Shown piece after piece: positions 8,476 to 16,979 of a stretch of DNA of 64,000 nucleotides. Source of the DNA: Lactiplantibacillus garii (lineage in GTDB: Bacteria; Bacillota; Bacilli; Lactobacillales; Lactobacillaceae); NCBI RefSeq assembly GCF_003885105.1, contig NZ_QWZQ01000013.1:1-64000 (forward strand), written 5' to 3'. The notes beneath the pieces are model-generated. The model saw nothing but the letters and a program-made list of their open reading frames with translations. It was not told where the DNA came from and did no database searches. A program made the translations under genes and the position numbers. Positions within the stretch are counted from its first letter, which is position 1. The number at the start of each line of letters is the position of its first letter.

Positions 8476-9774
8476 CTAGTACGATTTATTCAAATGCGCG
8501 TAGGTGCGTCGTGAATTCTGCGTTCCGTGACTAGTTTTAGTCCAACCGGTCCGGCCCCGCAGTTGACGATAAATGGCGACGTACGGCGTTAACCCAATAA
8601 TGAGTAAGTACCCCTGAAAACTAAGACTCTGCAATAGTGCCGGCAATAATTTAACGCGTTGCTGAACGTTAGCGTAGTTGCGCAAATAGATGTTTGCGGA
8701 CAACACGCATACGAGTAGTGTGATGGTTACGATGGTGATGATGGCCAGGTGGTGCCAGCCAAAGTTCCAGTCATATAAACTCCGACTGATCAGGACTAGC
8801 AGCGCCACGATCCCGGTAACCGGCATGATACAACCGGTAAAGGGCATCATGACCCAAACTGTGGTATCAATTTTTTGAAAGCGGTTCGGGTGGTCGGAAC
8901 GCCACAGTGCCGGCAAGTAACGGATGCACTGAATGGCGCCCTGGCACCACCGTACCCGTTGTTTAAAGAACGGTCGTAACGTTTCGACCCCTTCCTGTTG
9001 CACAATTAACGTGTGGTCAAAGACCGTTTTACCACCACTTAACCACGTGCGAATGGTGAATTCCAAGTCCTCTAATAAACTATTGCCCCAGGGATTTTTA
9101 AGTGCTAGATCGAGCCGGACAAACTGCCCGTTTCCGGAGGCAATTCCCTGCCCCAGCCGGTTGCGCAGTTGCTGGGTCGCGTTGTTGACGCCCATAAACT
9201 CGAAATTTTGCATGTGGGTCAACCAGTTACCGCGGTTATAGATACTGACGCCGGTTTGTAACATGGTCAGGTCATGATCACGTTCAAAATGGGCCACCGC
9301 CTGCGTTAAATCGTGGCAGGTCATAAACGCGTCGGCATCCAACACCCCGATGATCGTCTTTCTGGAGTCAGAGTGCTTAGCTAGTGTGCGTTGAATGTAA
9401 TCAACGGCCGTATTTAAAACGGCCCCCTTGCCTAACCGGTCGTTACCGGCGCGGTGGAGAACTTGTAGGTACGGCGAAGTTGATTGGGCCAATTCTAGTA
9501 GGCTGTGATCGCTAGAATTGTCGTCCACGGCCACGATCTGTGCGTGAATTGACGCCGGTAATTGCACTAGCTCGGCGGACAGATGACTAATCGTTCCCGC
9601 GATGATGTGTTCCTCATTCAAAACTGGAATGACTAGGAACAATCGGTAGGATTGCGGGCCCTTCACGTACTTTTTAACCGGTTCGCGGTAGTGATTGACC
9701 AGAATAACGTCCAATAAAAAGTAAAGATAAAATAGACCAGAAATAGTAACTGCCACTTTCACAAAAACGTTCAT
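8476..9774 (-). CDS. Membrane-bound processive GT2 glycosyltransferase
   Basis: A 432-residue protein with one N-terminal helix, a cytoplasmic GT2 domain and about four C-terminal helices. GT2 motifs are in order: VAVDDNSSD (nucleotide-binding Asp), LDADAF (DxD), GNGQFVR, LLEDLE and QRVRWCQG, the Q-x-x-R-W of processive synthases of the hyaluronan/cellulose/N-acetylglucosamine type. ATG at 9774 is chosen because AGGGGGTCTGGCC precedes it; longer alternatives up to 9855 lack a ribosome site. It is first in a two-gene operon with a GT-C-like protein. Confidence 0.85.
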   Translation of the reverse strand: MNVFVKVAVTISGLFYLYFLLDVILVNHYREPVKKYVKGPQSYRLFLVIPVLNEEHIIAGTISHLSAELVQLPASIHAQIVAVDDNSSDHSLLELAQSTSPYLQVLHRAGNDRLGKGAVLNTAVDYIQRTLAKHSDSRKTIIGVLDADAFMTCHDLTQAVAHFERDHDLTMLQTGVSIYNRGNWLTHMQNFEFMGVNNATQQLRNRLGQGIASGNGQFVRLDLALKNPWGNSLLEDLEFTIRTWLSGGKTVFDHTLIVQQEGVETLRPFFKQRVRWCQGAIQCIRYLPALWRSDHPNRFQKIDTTVWVMMPFTGCIMPVTGIVALLVLISRSLYDWNFGWHHLAIITIVTITLLVCVLSANIYLRNYANVQQRVKLLPALLQSLSFQGYLLIIGLTPYVAIYRQLRGRTGWTKTSHGTQNSRRTYAHLNKSY

Positions 9775-9996
9775 GGCCAGACCCCCTAAGTGAAATACCA
9801 TTAATTTTATTTCTGGTACCCAACAATTATAGCGAGCCCCCTGCTTAATTCCCATTATCGGAGCGGTGATAGCATAGTGAACTTATTATTTTTATAGTTT
9901 AAAATTGATTCTACCCAACCCTTACGAGCGTTAGATTGAATTAGTTGCGGGTTGTTGCTAAACTATAATTAAATTACCTGTTAAGGAGGCTTGATG

Positions 9997-10425
9997 ATGA
10001 AGAAAATAACGTGGCTACTATTAGGATTGTTAATTGGCCAGCCCGTGCTGGTCTTTTTAGGCCAGGGGTTACTCGTAACGACGGTACCGGTCCACTTTGG
10101 CTGGACCGCGGATATGTGGAATTTAAAAGCTAACCTTAACCTTCAAATCGCCCTCTTTGAAAGTGTATTAGCACCGGCGCTAATTTTGGCGTCCCGTCCC
10201 CTACCAACGACTAGTTTCATTGAACCGACGCGTCAGTGGATCCTCCCACCCAAAACGACCTGGTTATGGTGGTTATTCGGGATGAACTGGTTTATTCTGC
10301 TCTCCTTATTCAGCGTTGCGGCGTGGATCAGTTGGTGTTGGCAAATTTGGACCGTTGGTTGCGGGCTGCAAATTGTGGCCTACATGGTCAACGTTGCCTG
10401 GGGTCGCCACCGGCCCGCCCGGTAA
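9997..10425 (+). CDS. Small polytopic membrane protein of unknown function
   Basis: About 142 residues with four hydrophobic segments, many Trp residues and a short basic tail (GRHRPAR). AAGGAGG lies 7 bases before ATG 9997; ATG 9994 is also possible. TATAAT at 9964-9969 may be its -10 element, with a poor -35. Family not recognised. Ends just before a strong bidirectional terminator. Confidence 0.65.
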   Translation: MKKITWLLLGLLIGQPVLVFLGQGLLVTTVPVHFGWTADMWNLKANLNLQIALFESVLAPALILASRPLPTTSFIEPTRQWILPPKTTWLWWLFGMNWFILLSLFSVAAWISWCWQIWTVGCGLQIVAYMVNVAWGRHRPAR

Positions 10426-10441
10426 GTAGTTTAACTAAGAT

Positions 10442-10495
10442 AAAAAAAGACCGAGTGACGAAATTAGCCTTAATTTCGTCACTCGGTCTTTTTTT
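10442..10495. terminator. Very strong bidirectional terminator
   Basis: A 25-bp perfect stem (A7-GACCGAGTGACG... with its complement ending in T7) around a 4-base loop lies between convergent genes. Confidence 0.95.
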
Positions 10496-11012
10496 AGACT
10501 GGTCGGCTCATCAACAAGTCGGTTTGGGGATCATCACCCATCGTGAAAGTGTGGGCACCGAACTGCTGAAAGCCCCACTTAGCGTAAAAGGCCTTGGCCG
10601 GTTCGTTATGTTCCCAAACACCTAGCCAAACTTTAGTTTTGTGGGCCTGCTTGGCAAGTTCAATGGCCTGCTTAATGAAGGCACTGCCGAGGCCCTGGTG
10701 TTTAAACGCTGGTCGAATGTAAATGCGTTCAATTTCTAAGGCGTCGGGTCCCATCTTTTCCGACTGTGCTTCGTTAACGTTCAGCTTGAGATAGCCCAAT
10801 GGTTCGTGGTCCCGTTCAACAAAGTAAAACCGGGTGTCGGTTGTTTCCAGCTCGGCCGTTAACGTTGGTAAATTGTAAGCCTCATCGAGATAGGCGCGCA
10901 TGTTAGCCGCCGTGTTTTGCGCGGCAAAGGTGTCCGTAAAGGTTTCAATACTAATCGTTTGCAGTGCCTGAACGTCGGCCACCGTTAATAAACGGGTTTG
11001 AGTCGTCATCAT
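10494..11012 (-). CDS. paiA: PaiA-type GNAT acetyltransferase (polyamine N-acetyltransferase)
   Basis: A 172-residue GNAT protein. From memory of Bacillus subtilis PaiA, several blocks match closely: SIETFTDTFAAQNT near residue 20, AQSEKMG..LEIERIYI near 90, the acetyl-CoA loop HQGLGSAF, WLGVWEHNEPAKAFY and GAHTFTMGDD..TDL near the C-terminus. PaiA acetylates spermidine/spermine. AAGGA lies 5 bases before the ATG. The stop codon sits at the edge of a terminator. The upstream HxlR gene runs the same way, 12 bp away, so co-transcription is likely. Confidence 0.85.
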   Translation of the reverse strand: MMTTQTRLLTVADVQALQTISIETFTDTFAAQNTAANMRAYLDEAYNLPTLTAELETTDTRFYFVERDHEPLGYLKLNVNEAQSEKMGPDALEIERIYIRPAFKHQGLGSAFIKQAIELAKQAHKTKVWLGVWEHNEPAKAFYAKWGFQQFGAHTFTMGDDPQTDLLMSRPV

Positions 11013-11024
11013 GTCAATCCTTCC

Positions 11025-11408
11025 TTACTGTAAGCGCATGCTATCAAAGCCACGCTGACTGTGATCTAAAATTTTAACGTCGGTCCCATTAGCCTGAGCT
11101 TGGATGACCCGTTGTTCACCCCAGTCAGACATTGCTAGTAAGATATCCCGTAAGCTTTTACCGTGGTCCGTGAGACAGTATTCGACCCGTGGCGGCACTT
11201 CTTGATAGATGCGCCGTTGAACGATCTCGTCAGCCTCCAATTCCCGTAATTGCTGCGTTAGAACTCGTTGGGATATTTCGGGAATGAGCCGCAGGAGTTC
11301 CCCGTTACGACGGGTCCCCCCACCCAGATGGCACAAAATAATTGGTTTCCACTTACCACCAATCACGTCCAGGGTCGCTTCCACGGCCAAATGATAAATT
11401 TTGCGCAC
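11025..11408 (-). CDS. HxlR-family winged-helix transcriptional regulator
   Basis: About 128 residues with the HxlR signature: VEATLDVIGGKWKPIILCHL near the N-terminus, then RRNGELLRLIPEISQRVLTQQL (recognition helix) and PPRVEYCLTDHGKSL (wing). The start is uncertain: GTG 11408 lies 10 bases after AAGGAG and TTG 11414 lies 4 bases after it. It is divergent from a drug-type MFS exporter and just upstream of the PaiA-type gene, so it probably controls one or both (inference). HxlR proteins often sense electrophiles or redox stress via Cys; one Cys is in the ILCHL helix. Confidence 0.85.
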   Translation of the reverse strand: MRKIYHLAVEATLDVIGGKWKPIILCHLGGGTRRNGELLRLIPEISQRVLTQQLRELEADEIVQRRIYQEVPPRVEYCLTDHGKSLRDILLAMSDWGEQRVIQAQANGTDVKILDHSQRGFDSMRLQ

Positions 11409-11554
11409 AATCAACACACTCCTTCCACGTTGCTGCTTTACGTTAGGTACTTTTAAGTCACTACCGAACATTAAAGTGCGTACTTATTTTTAATTAGCAC
11501 ACGTTTTATAATCAAAAAAGTCACAATTTTTATTATAATTGGGAGGAAGATAAA

Positions 11555-12727
11555 ATGCACGCATTATCCATTAAATCACGCTTGGCATTAATGGCGATGG
11601 CCCTGACGTTTTTCAGTGTTGGGGTGACAGAATTTATTAGCGTTGGGGTCCTACCCGCGGTCGCGGCTGATTTTAAAATCAGTACGGCTACGGCGGGCAT
11701 GATTACGTCACTATACGCCCTTGGGGTGGCCATTGGTGGCCCCGTTCTGGCGGTTTTAACCGTTAAGGCTTCCCGGCGTCGCGTGATTTTAGGCGCGTTG
11801 GTGGCGTTTGTTGCCGGGCACCTATTGATTAGTTTAGCGCCAACGTTTACCTGGTTATTGATTGGTCGGTTTGCAGCGGCCACGGCCCACGGGATCTTAT
11901 TTGCCCTGAGTTCAACCATTGCCGCCGAGCTCGTAAGCCAAGAGCGTCAGGCGTGGGCAATCGCCTTTATCTTTGGCGGCTTCACGGTGGCAACCGCGCT
12001 TGGTGCGCCACTGGGAACCCTTATCAGCGATAACTTTGGTTGGCGGTTACCATTTTTAGTGATTGCGCTTCTCGGCGTACTGGCTTTTCTGATCAATTGG
12101 CAAACCCTGCCGCTTGATCAACGGAATCAGCAAATCCCGACGTGGCATGAACAGTGGCGACTACTGACTAACCGGGCAATCGCACTCATGCTACTGGTAA
12201 CAATTTTAGGTTACGGGGGCACCTTTGTCGCTTTCACGTACCTCTCGCCCATTTTACAAACGGTGACCCACGTTTCGGCTCAGTGGATCAGTTTGATCCT
12301 TGTGATCTACGGATTAGCCATCGCGTTCGGTAATTGGCTCGGTGGTCGGTTAACGCCCACCGAGCCGTTACGCTTGTTAGCGGGTATTTTTTTGTTACAA
12401 GCTGGTGCACTAGTGAGCTTTTACTGGACTTCACAACATCTGCTCCCGGCCGTTCTGACCATCATCGTATTAGGAAGTCTTGGCTTCATGAACGTGCCAA
12501 TTTTGCAAGCGTACGTCTTACAACTGGCTCAACGGCATGAACCGAACGCCGTCAACCTTGCCGCGGCGTTAAACATTGCGGGTTTTAGTGTTGGAATTGC
12601 GCTGGGAACCTTTGTTGGCGGCATTATCACTGATGTCTGGGGGCTGCGGTTAACCGCCATTGCCGCGAGCATCATGGTTTTCTTGGGCTATTTATTAACG
12701 TGGCAGTTACAGCGCCATCAGGATTAA
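11555..12727 (+). CDS. DHA1-type MFS efflux transporter (AraJ/YdhP-like)
   Basis: A 390-residue, 12-helix MFS protein. The N-terminus contains FFSVGVTEFISVGVLPAVA and the A-loop GVAIGGPVLAVLTVKASRRR. These are hallmarks of the DHA1 sugar/drug efflux group. GGGAGG lies 8 bases before the ATG. It is divergently paired with an HxlR regulator, an arrangement typical of inducible efflux of toxic small molecules. A terminator follows the stop codon. Substrate unknown. Confidence 0.9.
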   Translation: MHALSIKSRLALMAMALTFFSVGVTEFISVGVLPAVAADFKISTATAGMITSLYALGVAIGGPVLAVLTVKASRRRVILGALVAFVAGHLLISLAPTFTWLLIGRFAAATAHGILFALSSTIAAELVSQERQAWAIAFIFGGFTVATALGAPLGTLISDNFGWRLPFLVIALLGVLAFLINWQTLPLDQRNQQIPTWHEQWRLLTNRAIALMLLVTILGYGGTFVAFTYLSPILQTVTHVSAQWISLILVIYGLAIAFGNWLGGRLTPTEPLRLLAGIFLLQAGALVSFYWTSQHLLPAVLTIIVLGSLGFMNVPILQAYVLQLAQRHEPNAVNLAAALNIAGFSVGIALGTFVGGIITDVWGLRLTAIAASIMVFLGYLLTWQLQRHQD

Positions 12728-12732
12728 TATTT

Positions 12733-12767
12733 AAGGGGGCATTGCTAAATCGGCAGGCCCCTTTTTT
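12733..12767 (+). terminator. Rho-independent terminator of MFS gene
   Basis: AAGGGG pairs with CCCCTT with a small internal mismatch, followed by a T run. Confidence 0.75.
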
Positions 12768-12896
12768 CGTTTAAATATAAAACTAGTGCAATTTAATATT
12801 GGTAGTATCGCCCCAATGAGGTAAGCTGGTGGCTGGGTTTAGGGTTATTTTTATTAGTTAAAGTAACAACTTACAATTACCATCTTTTGCTTAAAT

Positions 12897-13220
12897 TTAA
12901 TCAGGCGTGTGTCCGTGGGCTAAATCTTGGCTAATCTCCGTCCCGGGATGAACCAAGTGGTGCGTATCACGGAACTCAATCCTCAGTTGGGTATGGGCTT
13001 TTAAGTCCGTTAACACCTGCTGATAAAGGCCAACTTTGTGTGGAATCTCCAGTAAATCATAACTATGAAGCAACTGTTCATTCTCCCGGCGTGCTTGCAA
13101 AAAGAAACTGTAACAGTCAAATAAATGGTTATCAACAATTAACAAGTGGTAGCGCCACCGGTAGCGGCGTAAAAAGTAGTGGTCAAAATTGCGGATAAGC
13201 GTTTGCGATTCTTTTAACAC
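12897..13220 (-). CDS. Conserved-type small protein, third gene of SOS operon
   Basis: A 107-residue soluble protein starting at GTG after GGGAGGCGACGAC. It is rich in aromatic and basic residues near the N-terminus (FDHYFLRRYRWRYHLLIVD). I recognise no domain. It lies 17 bp downstream of the Y-family polymerase gene on the same strand and is probably co-transcribed from the LexA-boxed promoter near 14940. Confidence 0.7.
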   Translation of the reverse strand: MLKESQTLIRNFDHYFLRRYRWRYHLLIVDNHLFDCYSFFLQARRENEQLLHSYDLLEIPHKVGLYQQVLTDLKAHTQLRIEFRDTHHLVHPGTEISQDLAHGHTPD

Positions 13221-13237
13221 GTCGTCGCCTCCCCTCT

Positions 13238-14530
13238 CTATGCTTGGTGACCGCCCACTAATTTAGCCCGGTCAATTGCCGTGCCGGCGGCCTTTTTACT
13301 GTAACCCCGGACAATGGCCCCGTACCCGTAGCGGCGCCGAATTTGGTCGATCGTATGCGCTAACCGCAAGTCAGCCGCGTGCCGTTCAACGTCGTCAAAT
13401 AGCGATAGTTGAAACGTACTGGGATGACTGATCCGGTTGACCCGGACCCCCAAATTACGCAGGGCGTTACCGCGCCACTTCTTTTCAAATAAGTATTGCA
13501 CGGCCCGAATTAAATCGTTAGTGGTGTTCGTTGGGTCAATCTTAGTTTGAGCGCTCCAACCGTGGCGGTGGTGTTCATCCGGGGTCGCAAAGCCCACTTG
13601 AATGCCGACCACTTCTCCCAACACGTTATGCTGGCGCAGCCGGGTCGCAACCTGGTCCGCAATTTCAAACAGTACCGTCTCAATGTCCGTTCGGGTCGTG
13701 TAATCCCGCATTAATACTTGGCTATTACCATACCCCTTATTGGCCGCCCGGGGTAAGTAGCGCTTAGTTAAATCGGAATAATCGATTCCCCAGCTATGAA
13801 AGTACAGGGCGTCGCCCAACACCCCAAAACGCCGTTTCAACCGTCGCCGATCAGTGTGGGCTAAATCGTAAACCGAATGAATACCCATTTGTTCTAGTTT
13901 GACTGCCGTTTGATGGCCAATCGACCAAAAATCAGTTAACCGGGCTAGTTGCCAAACCGTCCGGGGGACGTCCGCGTAAGTCCAGGTTGCCCGCCACGGT
14001 GCCCGTTGCTTAGCGGCGTTATCTAGTGCTAGTTTGGCTAACAACGGGTTTGGTCCCATCCCGATGGTGGTCACGATACCGGTCTCGTTAAAAACCCGCT
14101 GCTGAATCTGATCCGCAATGGCCGCATTCGATCCAAATAATTTATGACTGTGCGTTACGTCAATAAAGGCCTCATCAATACTGTAAACGAACCAGTGTTG
14201 GTCATCCGTAAACTGACGGAAAATTTGGTTGATGCGGTAATTAAGTTCAATGTAGTCCCGCATGTGCGGTGCTGCTAGCTCGATGTCCATGTCGGGCCGT
14301 AGTTCAAAGCGCCGGGTTCCCAACTTAACGCCGTAATCCCGTTTAGTATCCGGAGAAGCCGCCAAGATCAGCCCACCGTTAGATTCTGCTCGTGATAGTA
14401 CCGCGATCTTAGCGGCCAACGGGGACTCTCCCCGTCGAACGGCTTCGGTACTGGCAAAAAAACTTTTACAGTCAATGCACATAATATCTCGTACGGGTAA
14501 CCGACTAGGATCATCAAAGGGGGTCGTCAT
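13238..14530 (-). CDS. Y-family DNA polymerase (UmuC/UvrX type)
   Basis: A 430-residue translesion polymerase. Catalytic carboxylates are present: IMCIDCKSFFAS near residue 18 and YSIDEAFIDVT near 120 (the S-I-D-E motif). A helix-hairpin-helix region follows (GIHSVYDLAHTDRRRLKRRFG near 225), then the little-finger domain with RNLGVRVNRI. It bypasses DNA lesions in the SOS response. The start overlaps the end of the upstream gene by 17 bp, with GGTGG just upstream. It is the middle gene of a LexA-boxed operon. Confidence 0.9.
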   Translation of the reverse strand: MTTPFDDPSRLPVRDIMCIDCKSFFASTEAVRRGESPLAAKIAVLSRAESNGGLILAASPDTKRDYGVKLGTRRFELRPDMDIELAAPHMRDYIELNYRINQIFRQFTDDQHWFVYSIDEAFIDVTHSHKLFGSNAAIADQIQQRVFNETGIVTTIGMGPNPLLAKLALDNAAKQRAPWRATWTYADVPRTVWQLARLTDFWSIGHQTAVKLEQMGIHSVYDLAHTDRRRLKRRFGVLGDALYFHSWGIDYSDLTKRYLPRAANKGYGNSQVLMRDYTTRTDIETVLFEIADQVATRLRQHNVLGEVVGIQVGFATPDEHHRHGWSAQTKIDPTNTTNDLIRAVQYLFEKKWRGNALRNLGVRVNRISHPSTFQLSLFDDVERHAADLRLAHTIDQIRRRYGYGAIVRGYSKKAAGTAIDRAKLVGGHQA

Positions 14531-14906
14531 GGTCCCACCACTTTTCAGTGGCCACTAGGGCGACCCAGCGAACGTTGGCCACCCCAACGGTTTTGATGAC
14601 GCCATCCCCCGTTTGCACGGCCAGTGTTCCGGCGTTAAACCCCACGATCACACCCGTGAGCAACGGCGGGTAGTGGTTATTAACGAGGGTGTTGACTTGT
14701 AATTCAATGACGTTAACGGACTGCCACGCCGTTTGGAGCCGTTCGTTAATCGTTTGCCGGGAGAGTTGCGGTTCAATTGGCGCACCCGCTCGTTGACGGG
14801 CCGCCGACTCTAAGTACGCACTGTGATCACTCAGAAGCCAGCCCATCCATTTCATCATGCCCCGATCGTCATAGAGCCATTTTTCGCGTGGAACGATATT
14901 TTCCAT
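14514..14906 (-). CDS. First gene of SOS operon; small protein of unknown function
   Basis: About 130 residues from ATG 14906. It contains acidic and aromatic residues near the N-terminus (REKWLYDDRGMMKWMGWLLSDHS) and a beta-rich C-terminal half (PPLLTGVIVGFNAGTLAVQTGDGVI). This resembles the small partner genes placed before Y-family polymerase genes in lactobacilli, often called YolD-like. That label is a possibility only. Starts further upstream (TTG at 14930) are unlikely because the predicted transcript begins there. It overlaps the polymerase gene by 17 bp. Confidence 0.65.
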   Translation of the reverse strand: MENIVPREKWLYDDRGMMKWMGWLLSDHSAYLESAARQRAGAPIEPQLSRQTINERLQTAWQSVNVIELQVNTLVNNHYPPLLTGVIVGFNAGTLAVQTGDGVIKTVGVANVRWVALVATEKWWDHDDPL

Positions 14907-14929
14907 AAGCACACCGCCTTTTGCCTCCA

Positions 14930-14958
14930 ATTATACGAACATACGTTCTTTTAATCAA
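14930..14958 (-). promoter_or_regulatory. SOS promoter with LexA (DinR) box in the spacer
   Basis: On the minus strand: -35 TTGATT (14958-14953), a 17-bp spacer and -10 TATAAT (14935-14930). The spacer contains GAACGTATGTTCG, matching the Gram-positive LexA box CGAAC-N4-GTTCG in all but the outermost base of one arm. LexA binding would cover the promoter core. Confidence 0.92.
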
Positions 14959-15099
14959 GGGTTCCAATAAATTTATTTTTTCTTGCAGACAAACTTGCGC
15001 AAGTTACCATGGCCAACGACCACCGCTACCGTCCAAGCGCGGCGGCTATGGTACAATTTAAATAGCTTTAGTAAGCATTCACACGTAGCGGAGGTAAGC

Positions 15100-15380
15100 A
15101 TGATAAATTACGAACAAGCCGTCACCACCCAGTGGGACAACGCGGCCTACGCCCGGGCCACCGGTGACGTTGATTACCAGCACGTCCCATCCCGGGTCAT
15201 GACTAACTGGTACCGGGTACAGTCGTTTGGCGCCGAGGCCTTCGTTTGGCAAAAAAACAACGCGACCTGTTGACCATCCCCACCGCCGAACGGGAAGCCC
15301 GGATTCAGCAGCTCAAACAAGCGTACTTTCAGCCAATCTACGAGGATTTTCTGGCGCACGGCTGGTCCGCGACTGATTAA
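15100..15380 (+). pseudogene. Small gene split by a -1 frameshift at an A7 run
   Basis: ATG 15100 follows GGAGG and opens a frame that stops at 15273 after about 57 residues (MINYEQAVTTQWDNAAYARA...). At 15252-15258 the sequence A-AAA-AAC lies in the zero frame, and a -1 shift there continues for 40 further residues (QRDLLTIPTAEREARI...AHGWSATD) to TAA 15378-15380. A terminator follows. Either one A is missing from an original A8, by mutation or sequencing error, or this is programmed -1 slippage. The family is not recognised. Confidence 0.6.
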
Positions 15381-15401
15381 ACAAGTAACTGAAACATCAT
15401 T

Positions 15402-15447
15402 AAAAGAAGACCGATAACGCGCAGTCGTTATCAGTCTTCTTTTTTTA
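15402..15447 (+). terminator. Rho-independent terminator
   Basis: AAAAGAAGAC-x-GATAACG pairs with CGTTATC-x-GTCTTCTTTT, followed by further Ts. It closes the frameshifted gene. Confidence 0.9.
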
Positions 15448-15570
15448 CGCCCCGATTTCTCCCTAATAAAACGATTAACAACCCGTTTACTGAACGCCTA
15501 GTTAGGGCGTTAACTTCACTGAAGCGTTCACTTTGCCAGCTTTTAACCCCATAAATTGCTATACTTAATT

Positions 15571-16953
15571 GTGAAGAAATTTACGGAATGGTGTGTGAGA
15601 TCATTGAGCAAATTACGAAATTCTAGTTTAGATTTTTCGGTCGCAACCCTGAATTTTTTAGCCAACATCGGGATCGCGTTACCGTACGTGTTAATTTTAT
15701 TTAAGTACCAACAGACCCATAGTATTAATTATTTAGTGGCCATCATTGTTTTTTACGTTGCCCGGGCCGCCAGCGTTTTTTGGACCAAGCACCTCGACTT
15801 AAAGGCTAGCAGTTACCTCCTGATCTGCTTGTGGTTGGGCGTCATTGGTAGTCTGATCTTCAGTTTGACGAGTAACCTCGTCGGCGTGATCATTGCGGCC
15901 CTCTGCTTAGGTTACACGTCCGCTAACATCTGGCCCTACTACCTGACCATTAAACTGCATTTGAGCGAAAGTACCGATTTTAAGCTCAAGCAAATGTACT
16001 GGCTCATTTTTCTGGGCCTAGCCGTCCTGTTTGGCCTCGACTTTTGGCTAGACCTTAAGTACCGGTTAGCCTTCGTCCTGTTGGCCCTGTTATTCATCAT
16101 CGCCATCCCCGCGGGCAAGTTATTAAACCAATTCTCCCTGGCTTTTTATAACGAACACGAAGCCGGCCAGCACCACCCCGTTCGTCTATGGCGGGTACTG
16201 GTCTTCATCGTCTTCTTCGCCGCGATTGGCTTACTGACGCTGCTGCGAAAAGTTAATTTAACGATTGCCCTCCCATACGTGTTAGGCGTCGTTCTGTTAG
16301 CCATCGTTTTATTAAACGTTGAACTGGCCGCCGATTGGAAGTTCATGCCGGCCAATAAGGTCCGCATCCTCAACCGGGGCTTTTTACTCAGTTTTGTCCT
16401 CCTATTTAATAGTTTCTTTGGTTACTTTATGTTTGGTAAAAGCGGTATGTACCTCGTCTTCGGGTTATACCTGCTAGGCTTTGAAGGGGGGCGGCCCCTT
16501 TATTTGGCACTGACGCACCAAGCCAAGCCACAAGCCGCTAAACTAGCCAGTAGCGGCTTGATTTTAGGGCACTTACTCGCACTGACTGCCATCCCCGCCC
16601 TGTACGCGGTGGGGCTGTTATTGATCGCATTGTACATTGGCTTTGAAAACCCCGCCATTAACGACAGCGTATACGCCGCCGAAAAAAATGATCCCGACCT
16701 AGCTATTATTCACAAGTACCGTTTTTCAACTTACGGTGGGCTTTTATGCCAACTCTGTTTCTTCGGCTTACTAGTTGCCGTCAGCGCGCTCAATCATCTT
16801 CAGCTGATGACCTTTTTTAACCCAAGCAATACCGCGTTAAAAATAACTTATCAAATGGGTATGACGTGGCCGCTAGTGGGCCTCTCGCTGATTATTTCAT
16901 TGATCAACCTGTACGGTCAGTTTCACCAGACACCACAACAACCGACCGCTTAG
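15571..16953 (+). CDS. Polytopic MFS-like membrane protein in lactate permease operon
   Basis: About 460 residues with around 12 hydrophobic segments, in an MFS-like layout with a basic central loop (NEHEAGQHHPVRLWR). I see no strong substrate signature. The start is uncertain: TTG 15556, GTG 15571 and GTG 15595 are all in frame and none has a good ribosome site. TATACT at 15560-15565 may be a -10 element, which would favour GTG 15571 or later. The lactate permease gene follows after 26 bp with its own ribosome site, so the two are probably one operon. Confidence 0.6.
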   Translation: MKKFTEWCVRSLSKLRNSSLDFSVATLNFLANIGIALPYVLILFKYQQTHSINYLVAIIVFYVARAASVFWTKHLDLKASSYLLICLWLGVIGSLIFSLTSNLVGVIIAALCLGYTSANIWPYYLTIKLHLSESTDFKLKQMYWLIFLGLAVLFGLDFWLDLKYRLAFVLLALLFIIAIPAGKLLNQFSLAFYNEHEAGQHHPVRLWRVLVFIVFFAAIGLLTLLRKVNLTIALPYVLGVVLLAIVLLNVELAADWKFMPANKVRILNRGFLLSFVLLFNSFFGYFMFGKSGMYLVFGLYLLGFEGGRPLYLALTHQAKPQAAKLASSGLILGHLLALTAIPALYAVGLLLIALYIGFENPAINDSVYAAEKNDPDLAIIHKYRFSTYGGLLCQLCFFGLLVAVSALNHLQLMTFFNPSNTALKITYQMGMTWPLVGLSLIISLINLYGQFHQTPQQPTA

Positions 16954-16979
16954 TTTGTACTAAAAGGAGTTGACCGCTT

